DNA of 64,000 nt from Cannabis sativa (taxonomy: Eukaryota > Streptophyta > Magnoliopsida > Rosales > Cannabaceae). The notes beneath the pieces are model-generated. The model saw only the letters and a list, made by a program, of their open reading frames with translations, was not told the origin of the DNA and made no database searches. The stretch is taken from NCBI RefSeq assembly GCF_029168945.1, contig NC_083602.1, positions 13,017,850-13,081,849 of the forward strand. The letters run 5' to 3'. Below, in pieces: positions 21,651-35,458 of this stretch. Position 1 is the stretch's first letter. Every line of letters begins with the position of its first letter. The position numbers were made by a program, and so were the translations under genes.

Positions 21651-24600
21651 TATTTATAATCATGAAATTTTAAATAGATGTAAGATATTTTGCTAATTTT
21701 TAAATTTTGTTATTTTATTTATTTAAATTAAATTTAAAATCTGAAAAGATATTTATTTATAAAATAACATTTAAAATTTAAAAGTAGTTAGCAAATTTTT
21801 TTAAATGATATTTAGGTTGGTTGAAACCTAATTTTTCAAAAATTGTAGGTTTAATTTTAAATTTAAATTTTTAAAAAAAAAAATTCGAATTTTTCAAATT
21901 TTTTTTTAAAAATTTTCGAATTTTTTTTATTATTTAATTAATTATTTTCGAAATTAAAAATTTAATTTAAAATTAAATAAATCCTACATCCAACTATCCA
22001 GCTAACCTTGTTGCAGGAGTATGTGTTTTAGCTTATGTGTAAGTTTTCAAAACCTATTATTACTTGATTGCAAATAGCCATGGTTACTTTTTGCTAGATC
22101 TAATGATCTGATGGCTCCCTTGGTCAAGATAATAATTTGTAACAGGTATATTTACAATCTTCTTTCATCTGTGTATGACCTAGCAACATGATAGGACCCA
22201 TCCAAAGTGTGCCTGTGTGAGCCTATGTGTTTAATTTTATTATAGATGCATATAGGTTAATGTTGCTAAAATAAATTATCATAGTTATTGATAGAATTTA
22301 TTTAGGCCCATTTAGTTTTTGGGCCTATTCAATTAATAACAGTTGTTCTTATTAAGGTTAAATTCCTCTCTTTTGGGCCTTGTGTGAGAGTTGGGAGCCA
22401 TAGAAGTGGGTACGACATACTGAACCCAGCACCCCCTCACACAAACTACCCCAATTGTGAAGGCCCATTTGCCTGATTTGAATGACTGTACTAGGTTAAT
22501 TAAACTAGTTTAACCTAATAAAATTGATTAGCAACATAATTAATTTCATTTATTTTAAAATTAATTTAAGAAAATTATAGTTTAAAGAATTTTTTATTCT
22601 AAGCTAAACTATATGTATTTTCTTATATTTAATTAAATATAGAATTATAACCATCTAGATTCTTTCTGGAACTTAATTTAAATTTTTCATTAAATATTCT
22701 TATTTAAGTTGATATTTAGTTATCTACAACTAACCAACTTAAACCTGAATATCTTTTGAATTTCAAATTTCAAAATTAAGTTGAGGAATTTTAGGCATTG
22801 GTTATTAAGATTCTTTAGATATTTTTTAAGTTAATATCTTTTCGAATATTAACTTAAAATGGAATATTTTCAAATTAAGTGGTTACAACTTAATTTTTGA
22901 TATTTAATTAAATTTAAATTTGAAAAATATTTAAGTTCTAGATATTTTCTAATACAACTTAAATTAGATATTTTTTCAAATTTTGTGGAAAAGATACTTA
23001 GTCAAATAAGATATTTTCTAGATAGTTATTTCTAGACTACTTATTATTTCTAATATTAAATAGGAAAATATTATACATTGTGAAATTAATTATTTATTAA
23101 TTAATTTTGGTACAATTTATTTTAAGTATATTTTTTCCTAGTATTAAACTAGAGATTAATAATTAAGCCTTCTCTACACTTAATTATTTATTTCTTGAAT
23201 TTAATACATTTAATTAATTTGAAAATTAAATATCTAAGTTGATTTTTATCATCATACTTAAATATTTCTTTTTCATGACATTTAATTAAATAGAAAATTA
23301 TTTTTAGTTGAAATTTATTTTTTCAACTAAATTTAAATAATTTTCAAAATATATATTTTTTCTTTATTTTATTAATCAATTTTCGAAATTGCATTTCTTA
23401 AATGCTAGAATTTCGAATTTTATCTTGAAAAATAGATTAAGTTGTAAATTAATTATTTATTTTAATTAATTCTTGGATCAACTTAAATCAATGATTTTTT
23501 CATTTATTGATTAATTTAAAATAAATTAAATTAAAGTATATTATTAGAAATTGAATTAATTAGTCAAAGGAAAATCTAGATAGATGATATTTTTGCTTGA
23601 AGTATTTTTCTAGTGTATTTAATTAAATAGAAAATTAATATTTAAGTTGATTTTCGTCATCATACTTAAATATTTGAAATTTTTCTTATATATTTAATTA
23701 AATAGGAAAATTATATTTTTTGTTGTAAATTAATTTTATTAATTAATTTTGGGCCAACATTAAATTAGAATAATTTTTCCAGGATTTATTTTTTATTTTA
23801 ATTTGCATTTTTCGAAAATTGTATTCTTAAATACTTTAATTTTTCGAAATGCAATATATATATTTATAGAAAATAAAATTTGAGTTGTAAATTAATTTAA
23901 ATTAATTTTGTAACAACTTAAATTGAATATTTTTCTAAATATTTATTGGAAATTATTACTAAGATGGAAATAATTCATGTTATTTTCATATCCATCTAAG
24001 TAAAATTTATAAATATTAAATTAAAATTTATATTTAGAATTTTTCATTCTAAATTTGAAATTTTAATTAAATATATACTTAAAATAAATAGAATAAATAA
24101 AGAGAATAAAAGAAAATACAACTCTTTTTAAATAATGAGCTTTATTATCAAGAGACATTCGATCTCCATTGTGGGTTTTACACCGCGTTTGTTTTAGTGA
24201 GTAATCCTCCCTAATGGAGGAACGTTCATTAGCAATTTCGCACCGTTTAACCTCGCATGATAAGTAGTTTGTAAGTGTTTTGTATGGTATGGATCACCCT
24301 AATGGCGGCGACCATACTTGACTTGCAAATTATGAAACAATGGTGGAAGCTCATAAGATAGAATTGCCTTGACTCTCGCCTAAACGGGACAATGCTGAAT
24401 TCCAATCTTGATCGAATAAAAGGTTGCTAGAATATTTAACATTTTAGATGAGCTGACAACTCTATTCAATGAATGGTAGCTTTGACTCTCGCCTAAACGG
24501 GACACTGATATCAGTTTGTTGAAAACCTTGGAAATTATTTAGGATTGTAAGTTTTAGTATTTTCACTTGTCATTCCTACTTGCTATATGTTTATAATTTT

Positions 24601-25384
24601 TGAATTGTGTATGAATTTATATTGAACCATGTTATTTTCTGTTATTAAGTTGTAGTTTAATTTCGAATCTTCATTGTTGGTCTAACTTGGCTTGTTTATC
24701 TAATGAGATAAATCCCTAGTCGATTTTCACCATTAGACATTCATAATAGTGTTAGATCTCGAAAGATAAATATTGTATATGCGACATCTAGCTGTTCATC
24801 AATTGATGACACCTTAGACTAGTACTTTTACGATATGAAACAAGAAGATTATATAAATAAGATTACTTTGACTTTCGCTAATCGAAGCATCGTTGGATTC
24901 TTATTTTAAACGAAATTATCCTAATTCCTCTTAGCTTATTCATTTCGAATTAGCTTTCAAAACATATCATTGGATGAATGGTCTATAAATCATTTCATGT
25001 CATTTTATATGACGCATATGATTATAATCCCGAAATTCTATTCCCAATTGATATAAATCCTCAATCTTAGAAATCTCCTACTTGTATGGGCAAATCTGAC
25101 TTAGAGTTTGTATTAGTAGTGCTGGTCCAAGATAGAATTACTCATAATATTTGGTATAAATTTAAGTCTTTGACTTTAATTTTAGATTCCAAATAGAAAT
25201 TTTCTTATATTTCTAATTCCAGAATACAATACAGTTACACTTTTTCAAGTGTTTAATATCCATCTTCTATTAATGGATTAAAACTGTATGGAATATGAGT
25301 TTGGTATTCTGTGACCAGGATCCACTTGAAGTATTCTAAGAACTCTTTCATGTAACTAAACCTATGTCATCAACAAACACTACC

Positions 25385-25759
25385 ATTTTTTTTTAATCTA
25401 TGGCATTTGTATCTTGTTCATAGTGGATTTGACAAGATCAATCTCTACAAAGAGTTAATATGCCTATATCCACTGAAAGTAGTTCATCTCATTCGCAGAT
25501 GGATGTACATTCAGGGGTGGATATGAGTTTTTCGTTGTATTCTTAAAACGATAACTCTAGATTATACCTTTTAGCAAAGAAATTTGAAATGTTTGAAAAA
25601 TTTCATTAATTTCTAGCAATGGTTAAAACCATTAAGGTAAGTGGTTAAAAATCTTGCGAACTGATAGGGGTGGAGAAATAGTTAGTAGATATGCAGTTCA
25701 AAGATCATTAAATTGATTTTTGAATTATATCCAAACTTACCTCCCCAAAAATTTCGAGT
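25385..25759 (+). pseudogene. Degenerate integrase fragment of A3
   Basis: Matches A1 5560-5938 closely (LWHL-like start at about 25400 and LRTDRGGE at about 25650) and, more distantly, the good integrase frame of A2. It breaks at 25760, where the 3' LTR begins at its 12th base. The join shares TGC with both parents, consistent with deletion by microhomology. Confidence 0.8.
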
Positions 25760-27638
25760 TGCCCTAAATAAAACTCATTTCAATATAATCAGATTTACTT
25801 ATTAATATAGATCAGAAATAACATTTAATGTTGCATGGTTCACATGATTTATTTCATGATTATATTTACATAATGTATAGATTCATTTGAAACCCTTTTC
25901 ACATACTTGATCCTGTTTATTGTGCCGTCAACACATTGGAAAGTAAACATGACTATGTGAATAAAGTTTCCTAGATTTATCAAACACAGGGTTTTACTGA
26001 TATGATAATCTACAACAAGAGTTTACTTGTATTTGGAGAAATACTATGTTCTTTCCAGAACATTGGTTAAAGTAAATCTCAGGTTGGATGCATGGAGTAT
26101 GCATCGGAAGGGACCGATATTGAACTTTGACTTAGATTTATTAAACTTACCGTAATATCTATTCAAGTCAATATCGCCTAGTTGATCCTAGATCAAATGT
26201 TCTTAATCCTGTTATGATTAGGCTCAATCTTGAAAGGCTATTCGTGTTCTTTGATTTGTTAGTTAAGCCTACTTTTAGGTCAGGGTGATACGTACATTTT
26301 GGGAACACGGTAGTGCAATTGAGTGGGAGCGCTAGCATAAACATGGAATCTATAGCTTCTATCTGGCGAATAGTAAGCAAAGGATGATCTCCTTCGAGCT
26401 TGACCAAACGAACATAAATGGTGGAGTACTCATTTCACATAAGTTGAAATATCATTTATACGGGGTCAAGTGTTTTAAGGAATAAATACATTGTAGGGTG
26501 TAACGGTAATTTAATCCCTTTACAATGTAGATCATTCATATAGAGGATCATTGATCACATTAGGATTATAACAATGGATAACTAATGATGTGTCTATATG
26601 GTGGAACATATAGAGCATTCTATATACTGAGAGTGCAATTCTAAGTTCTATGCGTGGATTCAACGAAGAATTAATAAGTTAGTGAATTTTAGTGCTAAAT
26701 TCTTGATCTACTTATTGGAAGCTCGGTTATATAGACCCATGGTCCCCCCACTAGTTGAGATAATATTGCTTGTAAGACTCATGTAATTGGTTTTGATTAA
26801 TCAATTATAATTCACAAGTTAGACTATGTCTATTTGTGAAATTTTCACTAAGTAAGGGCGAAATTGTAAAGAAAGAGTTTATAGGGGCATATTTGTTAAT
26901 TATGATACTTTGTATGGTTCAATTAATAAATATGATAAATGACAATATTATTTAATAATTATTTATAGTTATTAAATAGTTAGAATTGGCATTTAAATGT
27001 TTGAATTAGGAAATTGGCATTTTTGAGAAAATCAGATACAAAAGGTGTTAAAATTGCAAAATTGCAAAGCCCAAGGCCCAATCCATTAAAGGCATGGCCG
27101 GCCACCTTTGTAGCTATTTTAAGATGATTTTTTCATTATTTTAATGCCATATAATTCAAATCTAACCCTAGTGGAATGCTATAAATAGATAGTGAAGGCT
27201 TCAGAAAAATTAGACTTTTCTTCAGACTTTCTGAATCAGAAAAAACTGAGCCTTCTCTCTCCCTATCTTTAGTTGACCACTCTCTCTCTTCTTCCTTAGA
27301 ATTTCGAAATCCTTAGTGTATGAGTAGTGCCCACACACATCAAGTGATACCTCAATCATAGTGAGGAAGATCGTGAAGAAAGATCATCAGCAAAGGAGAT
27401 TCAGCATCAAGGATTCAGAGAAAGAGATCCAGGTTCAGATATTGATAATGCTCTGCTACAGAAAGGAATCAAGGGCTAGATATCTGAACGGAAGGAGTCA
27501 TTTAATTCCGCTGCACCCAATGTAAGGTTTCTTAAACTTTATATGTGTTTAATTTATCGTTTTAGAAAGTTCTTATTTAGGATGTTAATAAACATACTTG
27601 TGAGTAGATCTAAGATCCTGGTAAAATAAATTCCAACA
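25760..27638 (+). repeat. 3' LTR of A3 (first 12 bases missing)
   Basis: Starts at GCCCTAAATAAAAC, so the TGTTGGGTTTTA start has been lost in the internal deletion, and ends at TTCCAACA. TATAAATA lies at 27180-27187. The target duplication after it is intact. Confidence 0.92.
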
Positions 27639-29475
27639 ATAGATAACTAAATATCAATTTAAATAGGAATATTTAATAAAAAAATTTAAATTAAGCTTCA
27701 GAATGAATCTAGATGGTTATAATTCTATATTTAATTAAATACAAGAAAATACATATAGTTTAGCTTAGAATATAAAATTCTTTAAACTATGGTTTTCTTA
27801 AATTAATTTCAAAATAAATGAAATTAATTATGTTGCTAATCAATTTTATTAGGTTAAACTAATTTAATTAACCTAGTACAGTTATTCAAATCAGGCAAAT
27901 GGGCCTTCACAAGTGGGGTGGTTCATGTGAGGGGGTGCTGGGTTCAGTATGTCGTACCCACTTCTATGGCTCCCAACTCTCACACAAGGCCCAAAAGAGA
28001 GGAATTTAACCTTAAAGTGAACAACTGTTATTAATTGAATAGGCCCAAAAACTAAATGGGCCTAAATAAAATCTATCAAAAACTATGATATTTTATTTAG
28101 CAACAACAACCTATATGCATCTATAATGAAATTAAACACATAGGCTCACACAGGCACACTTTGGATGGATCCTATCATGTTGCTAGGTCATACATAGATG
28201 AAAGAAGATTGTAAATATACCTGTTACAAATTATTTACTTGACCAAGGGAGCCATGAGTTAAAATCAGATCATTAGATCTGTCAACAAGTTAACCATGGC
28301 TATTTGCAATCAAGCAATAATAGGTTTTAAAAACTTACAAACAAGCTAAAACATATACTCCTGCAACAAGGTTAGCTGGATAGTTGGATGTAGGATTTAT
28401 TTAATTTTTAAATAAATAATTTCGAATAAATAATTAAATAAAAAAATTATTTTCGAAAATTATAAATTAAAATAAAATTTAAAAATTCGAAATTAATAAA
28501 AAAATATTTAAAATTAAACCTACAATTTTGAAAATTTAGGTTTCAATCAACCTAAATATCATTTCAAAATTTGCTAACTACTTTTAAAAATTTAATGTTA
28601 TTTTATAAATAAAAATTAAATAAAAAATTAAAAAAGATAAATAAATATCTTTTTCAGATTTTAAATGTAATTTAAATAAATAAAATAACAAAATTTAAAA
28701 GTTAGCAAAATATCTTACATCTATATAAAATTACATGATTATAGTTATCTTATTTTAAATTTAAATAAGGTCAAATTATTTTAAAAAAAAAATTAATTTA
28801 AAAAATTTTAATATCTGACCTTAAATTTAAAAATAAGATAAGATATAATCAAATTTAAAAATAAGATAGATAATTAAGCAAAAAAGATAGATATTTACTA
28901 TTTTTCAAATTCAAATTACACTAATATCATGAATTAAATTTAAAAAATATTAATTAAATTAATTATAATAATTAGAATTGAATTAGGAATAGTAAATGTA
29001 TAAATACAGAACTACACAAAAAATCGGAAGTTAAATCCATGAAAAAGCATGAAAAATCGAAGAAAAACGAAAAAATTGCGAGCTGTACGGACGGGATGCT
29101 GTGCATACCCGTCCGCGCGCGCAATGAGGTGCACTGCCGAGGTTTCTCGGCGCAGGAGGGTCACCAGCATAATTTCCGCGCGCGGATGCTGGTTGCTTGA
29201 TTCCTGATTTTTTCGAAACTTCAACAAATCATAACTAATTCAAATTAAATCGAAATTGAGTTCTGTAAAAAAGTAACTTGCTTAATTTTTTCCATACTAT
29301 CCAATAAAAATAATTCCATAAACAGATATTCAATTATTTTTCACGAAAATTCACAAACATCAATCAATCATCATATAACACTCAATACAACATGATACCA
29401 TCCAAAACATCAAACAATCGTTTTAAAGTCCAAATTTCTTGCAAGAAAATCAATTACCATGGCTCTGAGGCTAGT
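27639..29475 (-). other. A2 leader, portion next to its 5' LTR
   Basis: Reverse-strand leader matching about 893-2730 of A1, including the TATGTCGTACCCACTTCTATG and CCTATCATGTTGCTAGG blocks. It begins with a primer site (CCATGGCTCTGAGG at 29458-29471, read on the minus strand as CCTCAGAGCCATGG). A GC-richer stretch at 29080-29190 matches the GC-rich insert near 1170-1270 of A1, but A3 lacks most of it. Confidence 0.85.
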
Positions 29476-31364
29476 TGTTGGAAATTATTTTACCAGGATC
29501 TTAGATCTACTCACAAGTATGTTGATTAACACCCTAAATATGAACTTTCTAAAACAATGAAATAAACACATATAAAGTTTAGGAAACCTTACATTGGGTG
29601 CAGCGGAATTAAATGACTCCTTCCGTTCAGATCTCTAACCCTTGTATCCTTTCTGTCGCAGAGTATTATCAAGATCTGAACCTGGATCTCTTTCTCTGAA
29701 TCTTTGGTGCTGAAACTCCTTCTTGCTGAAAGTCTTTCTTCACGATCTTCCTCACTATGATTGAGGTATCACTTGCTGTGTGTGGGCACTACTCTAATCA
29801 CTAAGTGTTTCGAAATATTAAGGAAGAAGAGAGAGAGAGAGTGGGCGGCCAAAGGTAGAGAGAGAGGCTCAGGTTTTTCTGAATGAAAAGTGTAATTTTC
29901 CTGAAGCCTTCACTATCTATTTATAGCATTCCACTAGGGTTAGGTTTGAATTATTTGGCATTAAAATAATGAAAATATCAGAGGATAAATCCTATATAAG
30001 TGGCCGGCCATGGCAGTATGGATTTGGGCCTCACTTTTTGCAATTTTGCAGTTTTATCACTTTTGTATTTGATTTTCTCAAAAACGCCAATCTTCTAATT
30101 CAACCATTTAAATGCCAATTCTAACTATTTAATAACTATAAATAATTATTAAATAATATTATCATTTATCATATTTATTAATTGAACCATACAAAGTATC
30201 ATAATTAACAAATATGCCCCTAAAACTCTTTCTTTACAATTTCGCCCTTACTTAGTGAAAATTTCATAAATAGACATAGTCTAATTTGAGAATTATAATT
30301 GATTAATCAAAACCAATTACATGAGTCTTACAAGCAATATTATCTCAACTAGTGGGGGGACCATGGGTCTATATAACCGAGCTTCCAATAAGTAGATTAA
30401 GAATTTATTACTAAAATTCACTAACTTATTAATTCTTCGTTGAATCCACGCATAGAACTTAGAATTGCACTCTCAGTATATAGAATGCTCTATATGTTCC
30501 ACCATATAGACACATTATTAGTTATCCATTGTTATAATCCTAATTTGATCAATGATCCTCTATATGAATTGATCTACACTGTAAAGGGATTAGATTACCG
30601 TTACACCCTACTATGTATTTTATCCTTTAAACACTTGACCCCGTATAAATGATATTTCAGCTTATGTGAAATGAGTACTCCACCATTTATTTTCGTTTGG
30701 TCAAGCTCGAAGGAGCTCATTCTTTGCTTACTATTCGCCAGACAGAAGCTATAGATTCTATGTTTATGTTAGCGCTCCCACTCAATTGCACTACCGTGTT
30801 CCCAAAATGTACGTATCACCTTGACCTAAAAGTAGGCTTAACTAACAAATCAAAGAACACGAATAGCCTCCTGAGATTGAGCCTAATTATAACAGGATTA
30901 AGATCATTAGATCTAGGATCAACTAGGCGATATTGACTTGAATAGATTTTACGGTAAGTTTAATAAATCTAAGTCAAAGTTCAATATCAGTCCCTTCCAA
31001 TGCATACTCCATGCATCTAACCTGAGCTTTACTTTAACCAATGTTCTGGAAAGAACATAGCATTTCTCCAAATGCAAGTAAACTCTTGTTGTAGATTATC
31101 ATATCAGTAAAATCCTGTGTCTGATAAATCTAGGAAACTTTATTCACATAGTCATGTTTACTTTCCAAAGTGTTGACAACACAATAAATAGGATCAAGTA
31201 TGTGAAAAGAGTTTCTGATGAATTTATAAATCAAATAGACAAGCAATTGATAAAGTGAACCAAAACATACACAAATGAATGAAAAATACTTCTGTTTCTT
31301 TATTGATGTTGAATAAAATAGATTACATTGAAATGGAGTTTTATTTAGGGCATAAAACCCAACA
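29476..31364 (-). repeat. 5' LTR of A2
   Basis: 1889 bp with TG...CA ends, minus strand, TATAAATA at 29925-29918. It is intact, unlike the 3' LTR of the same element. The flanking GTTAA repeat follows at 31365-31369. Confidence 0.93.
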
Positions 31365-31376
31365 GTTAATACAATA

Positions 31377-33897
31377 GGTATTCTGATTTTTACATATCAA
31401 TAGGAATAGTAATTTGTAGCCTTTGATTTAATCAAATGGCTCAAATTAACCCTTGAAAACTACACCATAATTAATATACTTTTTTTGTTTATATTTAATC
31501 TTGAATATTATTAATTACAAGTTCAACTAACAAACTCCAAACCTATAATTTTTTTTTTAACTTATTTATTTTATGACTATTTATAATCTTCAATTAATTA
31601 TTTTTTTAATTTGAAATTTATATATTTATTTTTAAATAATTTTATTTTCTACTTAGCACAATAATTGTAGCTAGAAAAGTACAAAATATTCAAGTTTTTA
31701 ATCATACAATAATCAATACAACCTATAATATAATAATAGTGTATGTGGTAAAATTATTGTATATCAAGTACAGTAACATGAGTTCAATCCTTTCAAAAGA
31801 TATAACTTTTTTTTAATTTAAGATTTTAAATTAATTTAATAATTTGAATTTCTTTATTTTTTTTTTCTAAACAATAGTTCATTTTTTTTTTTTAATATTT
31901 ACTTATATGGAACAATTCTTATACTATAAAAATTTTAAAATTTATAATTATTATGGTGGAAAGTCTTAAACTTTTATTTGTTAATATATATTGATGCTTG
32001 TATTACATAAAGTATAATAGTGAACAATAAAATAACACATGCAATAATAATAATAATAATAACAATCAAATAAAAAGTTTGTCAAATAAAAATTGAATAA
32101 TAAATTTTGTCAAATAAAAAAAATTATAAATAGATGAAAAATTTTGTACTAAAAAAATATCTGAACGATTTTGATATACCGTCGATCTCATCCAAATTTT
32201 ATAGTTTATGACAACTTTAATTAAATGGTGCTTCAAACGTACTATAAACAATCGAATTGCTACCCTTGTAAAGATATGATTTTTTTTTATTATTTACTAT
32301 TAATTTAACTTTTAAATTAATTTAATAATTTTAAATTTTTGTTTTAAATAATAATGTGTGGAATATACTATAAAAAATTTAAGGTTATAATTATAATAGT
32401 GAACAATAAAATAATACATGCATTAATAAATAATATTGAAATGAAAAGTTATGGCTCTTTGTCAAAGAAAATTATGCATAATAAATAGATAAAAAGTTTT
32501 GCACTAAAAAAAATCTAAATGATCTCGATTATCGTTGATCTCATTCAAATTAGATAGTATATGATAACTTTGAATAACTATGAGATTTTTCAGATGTATA
32601 GAATGATCGAATTGCTACCTTTATATTTTAAGATCAACAATTGCACAATATAATTGTTATCCCAAATTTTGGGTTGTATGACATGCAATCAAAATTGTAA
32701 CATGTAGCAAGACAGATCATCATAAAATTATACCTCGTCGATACATTAAGATTGTACAAAAAATAAATTATTTTATATTTTTATGATAGTATATTAAATA
32801 AAGTTATTATTATGGGAAACTCTTATACACTATGTTTTTTTAAATTTTATAATTTTTGTATACAATAAAATATAACAATTAAACTTATCTCTTTTTTGAT
32901 AGACAATATATTGTTCTCAATACGTTGTATTGCTTCATTAAGATCAAATATTTTATTTGGTACAGCCATCCAATCTTCATCAGAAGACGTACATCTAAAA
33001 AAAATCAAAAGAAAAATAAGTTGTACACAAAATAAAAAAATATATATAATAATGATACAATAATATTATATACATATATGAATAAAAAACACATACCTTG
33101 CTAATGTTGTTGATGGTGTAATTTGAAAAAAAAATATTTTTTTATTATTGAGAAGAAAATGTAATTATGTTAAAAATATGTATTACTAACTAGTTCATGT
33201 ATGCTTTATATAGATAGTCTAATTAAAATTAATAATTAATTCAATATCTAGAAAATTTAAATACATTGAATATTTACCTTGAACTAAGTTGAAAAATAAG
33301 CATACTATGAATGTATATTATTTACTAGTTCATGCATGATTTTATAAATAATGTAATTGATGTATATAATTAATTTTATATCTAAAAATTTTAAATACAT
33401 TGAACATTATAATCTTGAAAAATAAAATTAATTAATATAATATGATAGAATTTTAAAAGTGTTAAATTAATTGAAATCTTAAATTAAATATAAGTAAAGG
33501 AAAGAAAAGAAAATATTACTTCTAAAGTGTTGAACTCATGACATTTTAATTATTTTAAGAGTGATTATTATAAAATTATTATAAGTTGAATATGTTATAG
33601 TTTTTTATAAGTATAATTATTGTTTTAAAAATAAATTTAATTAAAATATTTTTTTATGTAAATTTGAAATAAAAAAAATATATATAATTAAAACTAAATT
33701 TTAAATAAAAATAAAATAAAATGATAAAAAAAATTAGGTTTGGAGTTTGTTAGTTGAACCTATAATTAATAATATTCAAGATTAATTATAAATAAAAAAA
33801 ATATATTAATTATGGTGTAGATTTCAAGAATTAATTTGAGTCATTTGATTAAATCAAGGGTTATAAATTACTATCCCTATTAATAGGTAAAATACCC
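31377..33897. repeat. Large fold-back element, about 200-bp inverted repeats
   Basis: Left arm (31377 to about 31570) and right arm (about 33720-33897) are inverted copies. Shared words include AATAGTAATTT, TTGATTTAATCAAATG, CACCATAATTAATATA and CAACTAACAAACTCCAAACC. The interior holds a diverged direct duplication (about 32010-32290 and 32385-32640). I cannot find a clean target duplication, so the outer boundaries are approximate. No protein is encoded. The size and arms would suit a non-autonomous MULE, but the superfamily is not proven. Confidence 0.65.
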
Positions 33898-35380
33898 AAT
33901 CCCTACTATAATAGCCCCCTTCATATTTATATACTAAGATATTTATAATCATTTAAGAATTTAATTATATCAAACTATTTAACCCACAATTTCATACTAA
34001 ATAATAATATTATTGCTATTTTTTAGGGATTTTTTTATTTTTACACTTCTAAATAATTTTTTTTAATTTCTATTGCAACTAGCAGAGCAACTTAAATCGC
34101 AACAAAAAATTGTATAGCAACCCACATAAAAACTACTAGAGAAACTACTTTAGAAACAAAAATTATAAATTTAAAAAAAAAAAAATTAAAAAAAAATATA
34201 TAAAATAATTCCCCTTTTTTTATATGGTCCAAATGCTTGCATTAATCCAAGAGAGTGATGGCAAGGTAGAACATAAATACCTCTTAAATTCTACACTGGA
34301 TTACTCGAATATATATACACTAATTTAGTGGTAAGTGTAGATGGCTCCTATCACTCGTTTCTCTCTATTATTTTTATCAATGATATGTTTTAATTAGAAT
34401 GTAATAACTTATTAGTAAGAAAGAAGAAAAAACTAATTATTAAGCTTAAAAAAATATATCTTACTATTATAAAAGTGTGGTAATAAGGTGATAGTTTGAA
34501 GACATTTTTACCCTTTAAGAAGGTAGGTATTAATAATTTTGCCCTTTTGTTGACTGATGAATAGTGGTAGTGGTTGACATGGTGCACGTGACTAAGAGAG
34601 ACTTTCTTGTGAAGTTTCCATTTCATTTTTCCATGCATGTGGGCTCCACTCCACACTATCTATCTCTCTCTCTCTCTCTTCAGCTTGATTACATATAATT
34701 TGTTAATCAAAACTATATGGTTAGGGCTAATCATAATCATTAACATAGATTTGAGTGCTGAATTATGTGGTTATATAGCAATAAACGTATTAAGTATTAT
34801 TGTATGGTGTCCAATTGATTAAATTTAAAGGTGGTGTGTACTCTCTTTCTTTCTAACCACACCAATAAACTCAGATCAATCTTTATGTTTTTTTTTTCTC
34901 TATGGTCCCAACTATTGCTGGATCATCTAACTTCTTTGATCCATCTGGTTTGGTTCCTTCAAAGTCTATCAATGGCAGGTATAATATTCATCAATTCTTC
35001 TTATTTTATCATGTACTCAATTATGAAGTTGAGGAATTCATTTTCAAATCCCTCATTTTTTTTCTTTCCCTCTTTTCCTCCATACGTATAAAGACACATA
35101 GTATTGTGTAATTAATTTATTTATTTCTCTGATTTGAATCTTTTCTTTAAAAAAAATAATTAGATATATATTATATAGCATGTTATTTTAAGGAATCTTT
35201 TCTTCACTTTTCTGTTGATGGTATTACATGTTTTGTTCGCAAGGAAATTTATGAAAAATTTAGATGCAAATTCATGGTCAATGATCAGTTGTTTTATTGT
35301 ATTATTATGTTAATCTGATAAAAGAAACTATTCTAATTTATAAAAATGCAAATATACCATTTTTAGTTTTTAAAATTATT
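33898..35380. other. AT-rich DNA with a dispersed repeat; no clear gene
   Basis: 34222-34310 resembles sequence at about 55655-55730 and 57290-57365 (GCTTGCATTAATC, AGAACATAAATACCTCTTAA). A CT run lies at 34664-34680. At 34902-34977 a short ATG-led stretch ends in GGCAG|GTATAA and could be a stray exon. An acceptor-like TTTTTTGCAG occurs at 35384-35393. I cannot connect these into a gene. Confidence 0.4.
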
Positions 35381-35458
35381 TTTTGCAGATCTTGAAAACA
35401 GCAAGCTCATTCATGGAGATAAACCTATAGCCCCATATTTAGTAATTCCGGAACTCTT

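Larger units (their letters stand above)
18658..27638 (+). mobile_element. Copia-type LTR retrotransposon A3 (gag-less), nested in A2
   Basis: Flanked by the 5-bp repeat ATAGA (18653-18657 and 27639-27643), so both ends are real insertion ends. It holds a full 5' LTR (18658-20548), primer site TGGCCTCAGAGC at 20551-20562, a long non-coding leader carrying a MULE-type MITE, a short degenerate integrase stretch (25385-25759) and a 3' LTR lacking its first 12 bases. The internal region stops in the integrase, where A1 continues for another 1.5 kb. It shares the gag-less layout of A1. Confidence 0.94.
15581..31364 (-). mobile_element. Copia-type LTR retrotransposon A2 (minus strand), split by element A3
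   Basis: Its outer ends are TGTTGGAAAT at 15581 and CCCAACA at 31364, both flanked by the 5-bp repeat GTTAA (15576-15580 and 31365-31369). Read on the minus strand it runs 5' LTR (31364-29476), primer site, leader (29475-27639, then 18657 to about 17810), gag-protease-integrase frame (17804 to about 15880), then a fragment of the 3' LTR (about 15880-15581). Reverse transcriptase, RNase H and about 1.6 kb of the 3' LTR are missing. Removing the nested A3 and its target repeat leaves about 6.8 kb. It is the copy closest to an autonomous family A element in this window. Confidence 0.93.

Noticed and set aside
34902..34977. Short exon-like stretch MVPTIAGSSNFFDPSG ending at a GT donor
   Set aside because: No matching acceptor in phase, no recognised family and no further exons; kept only as a remark.
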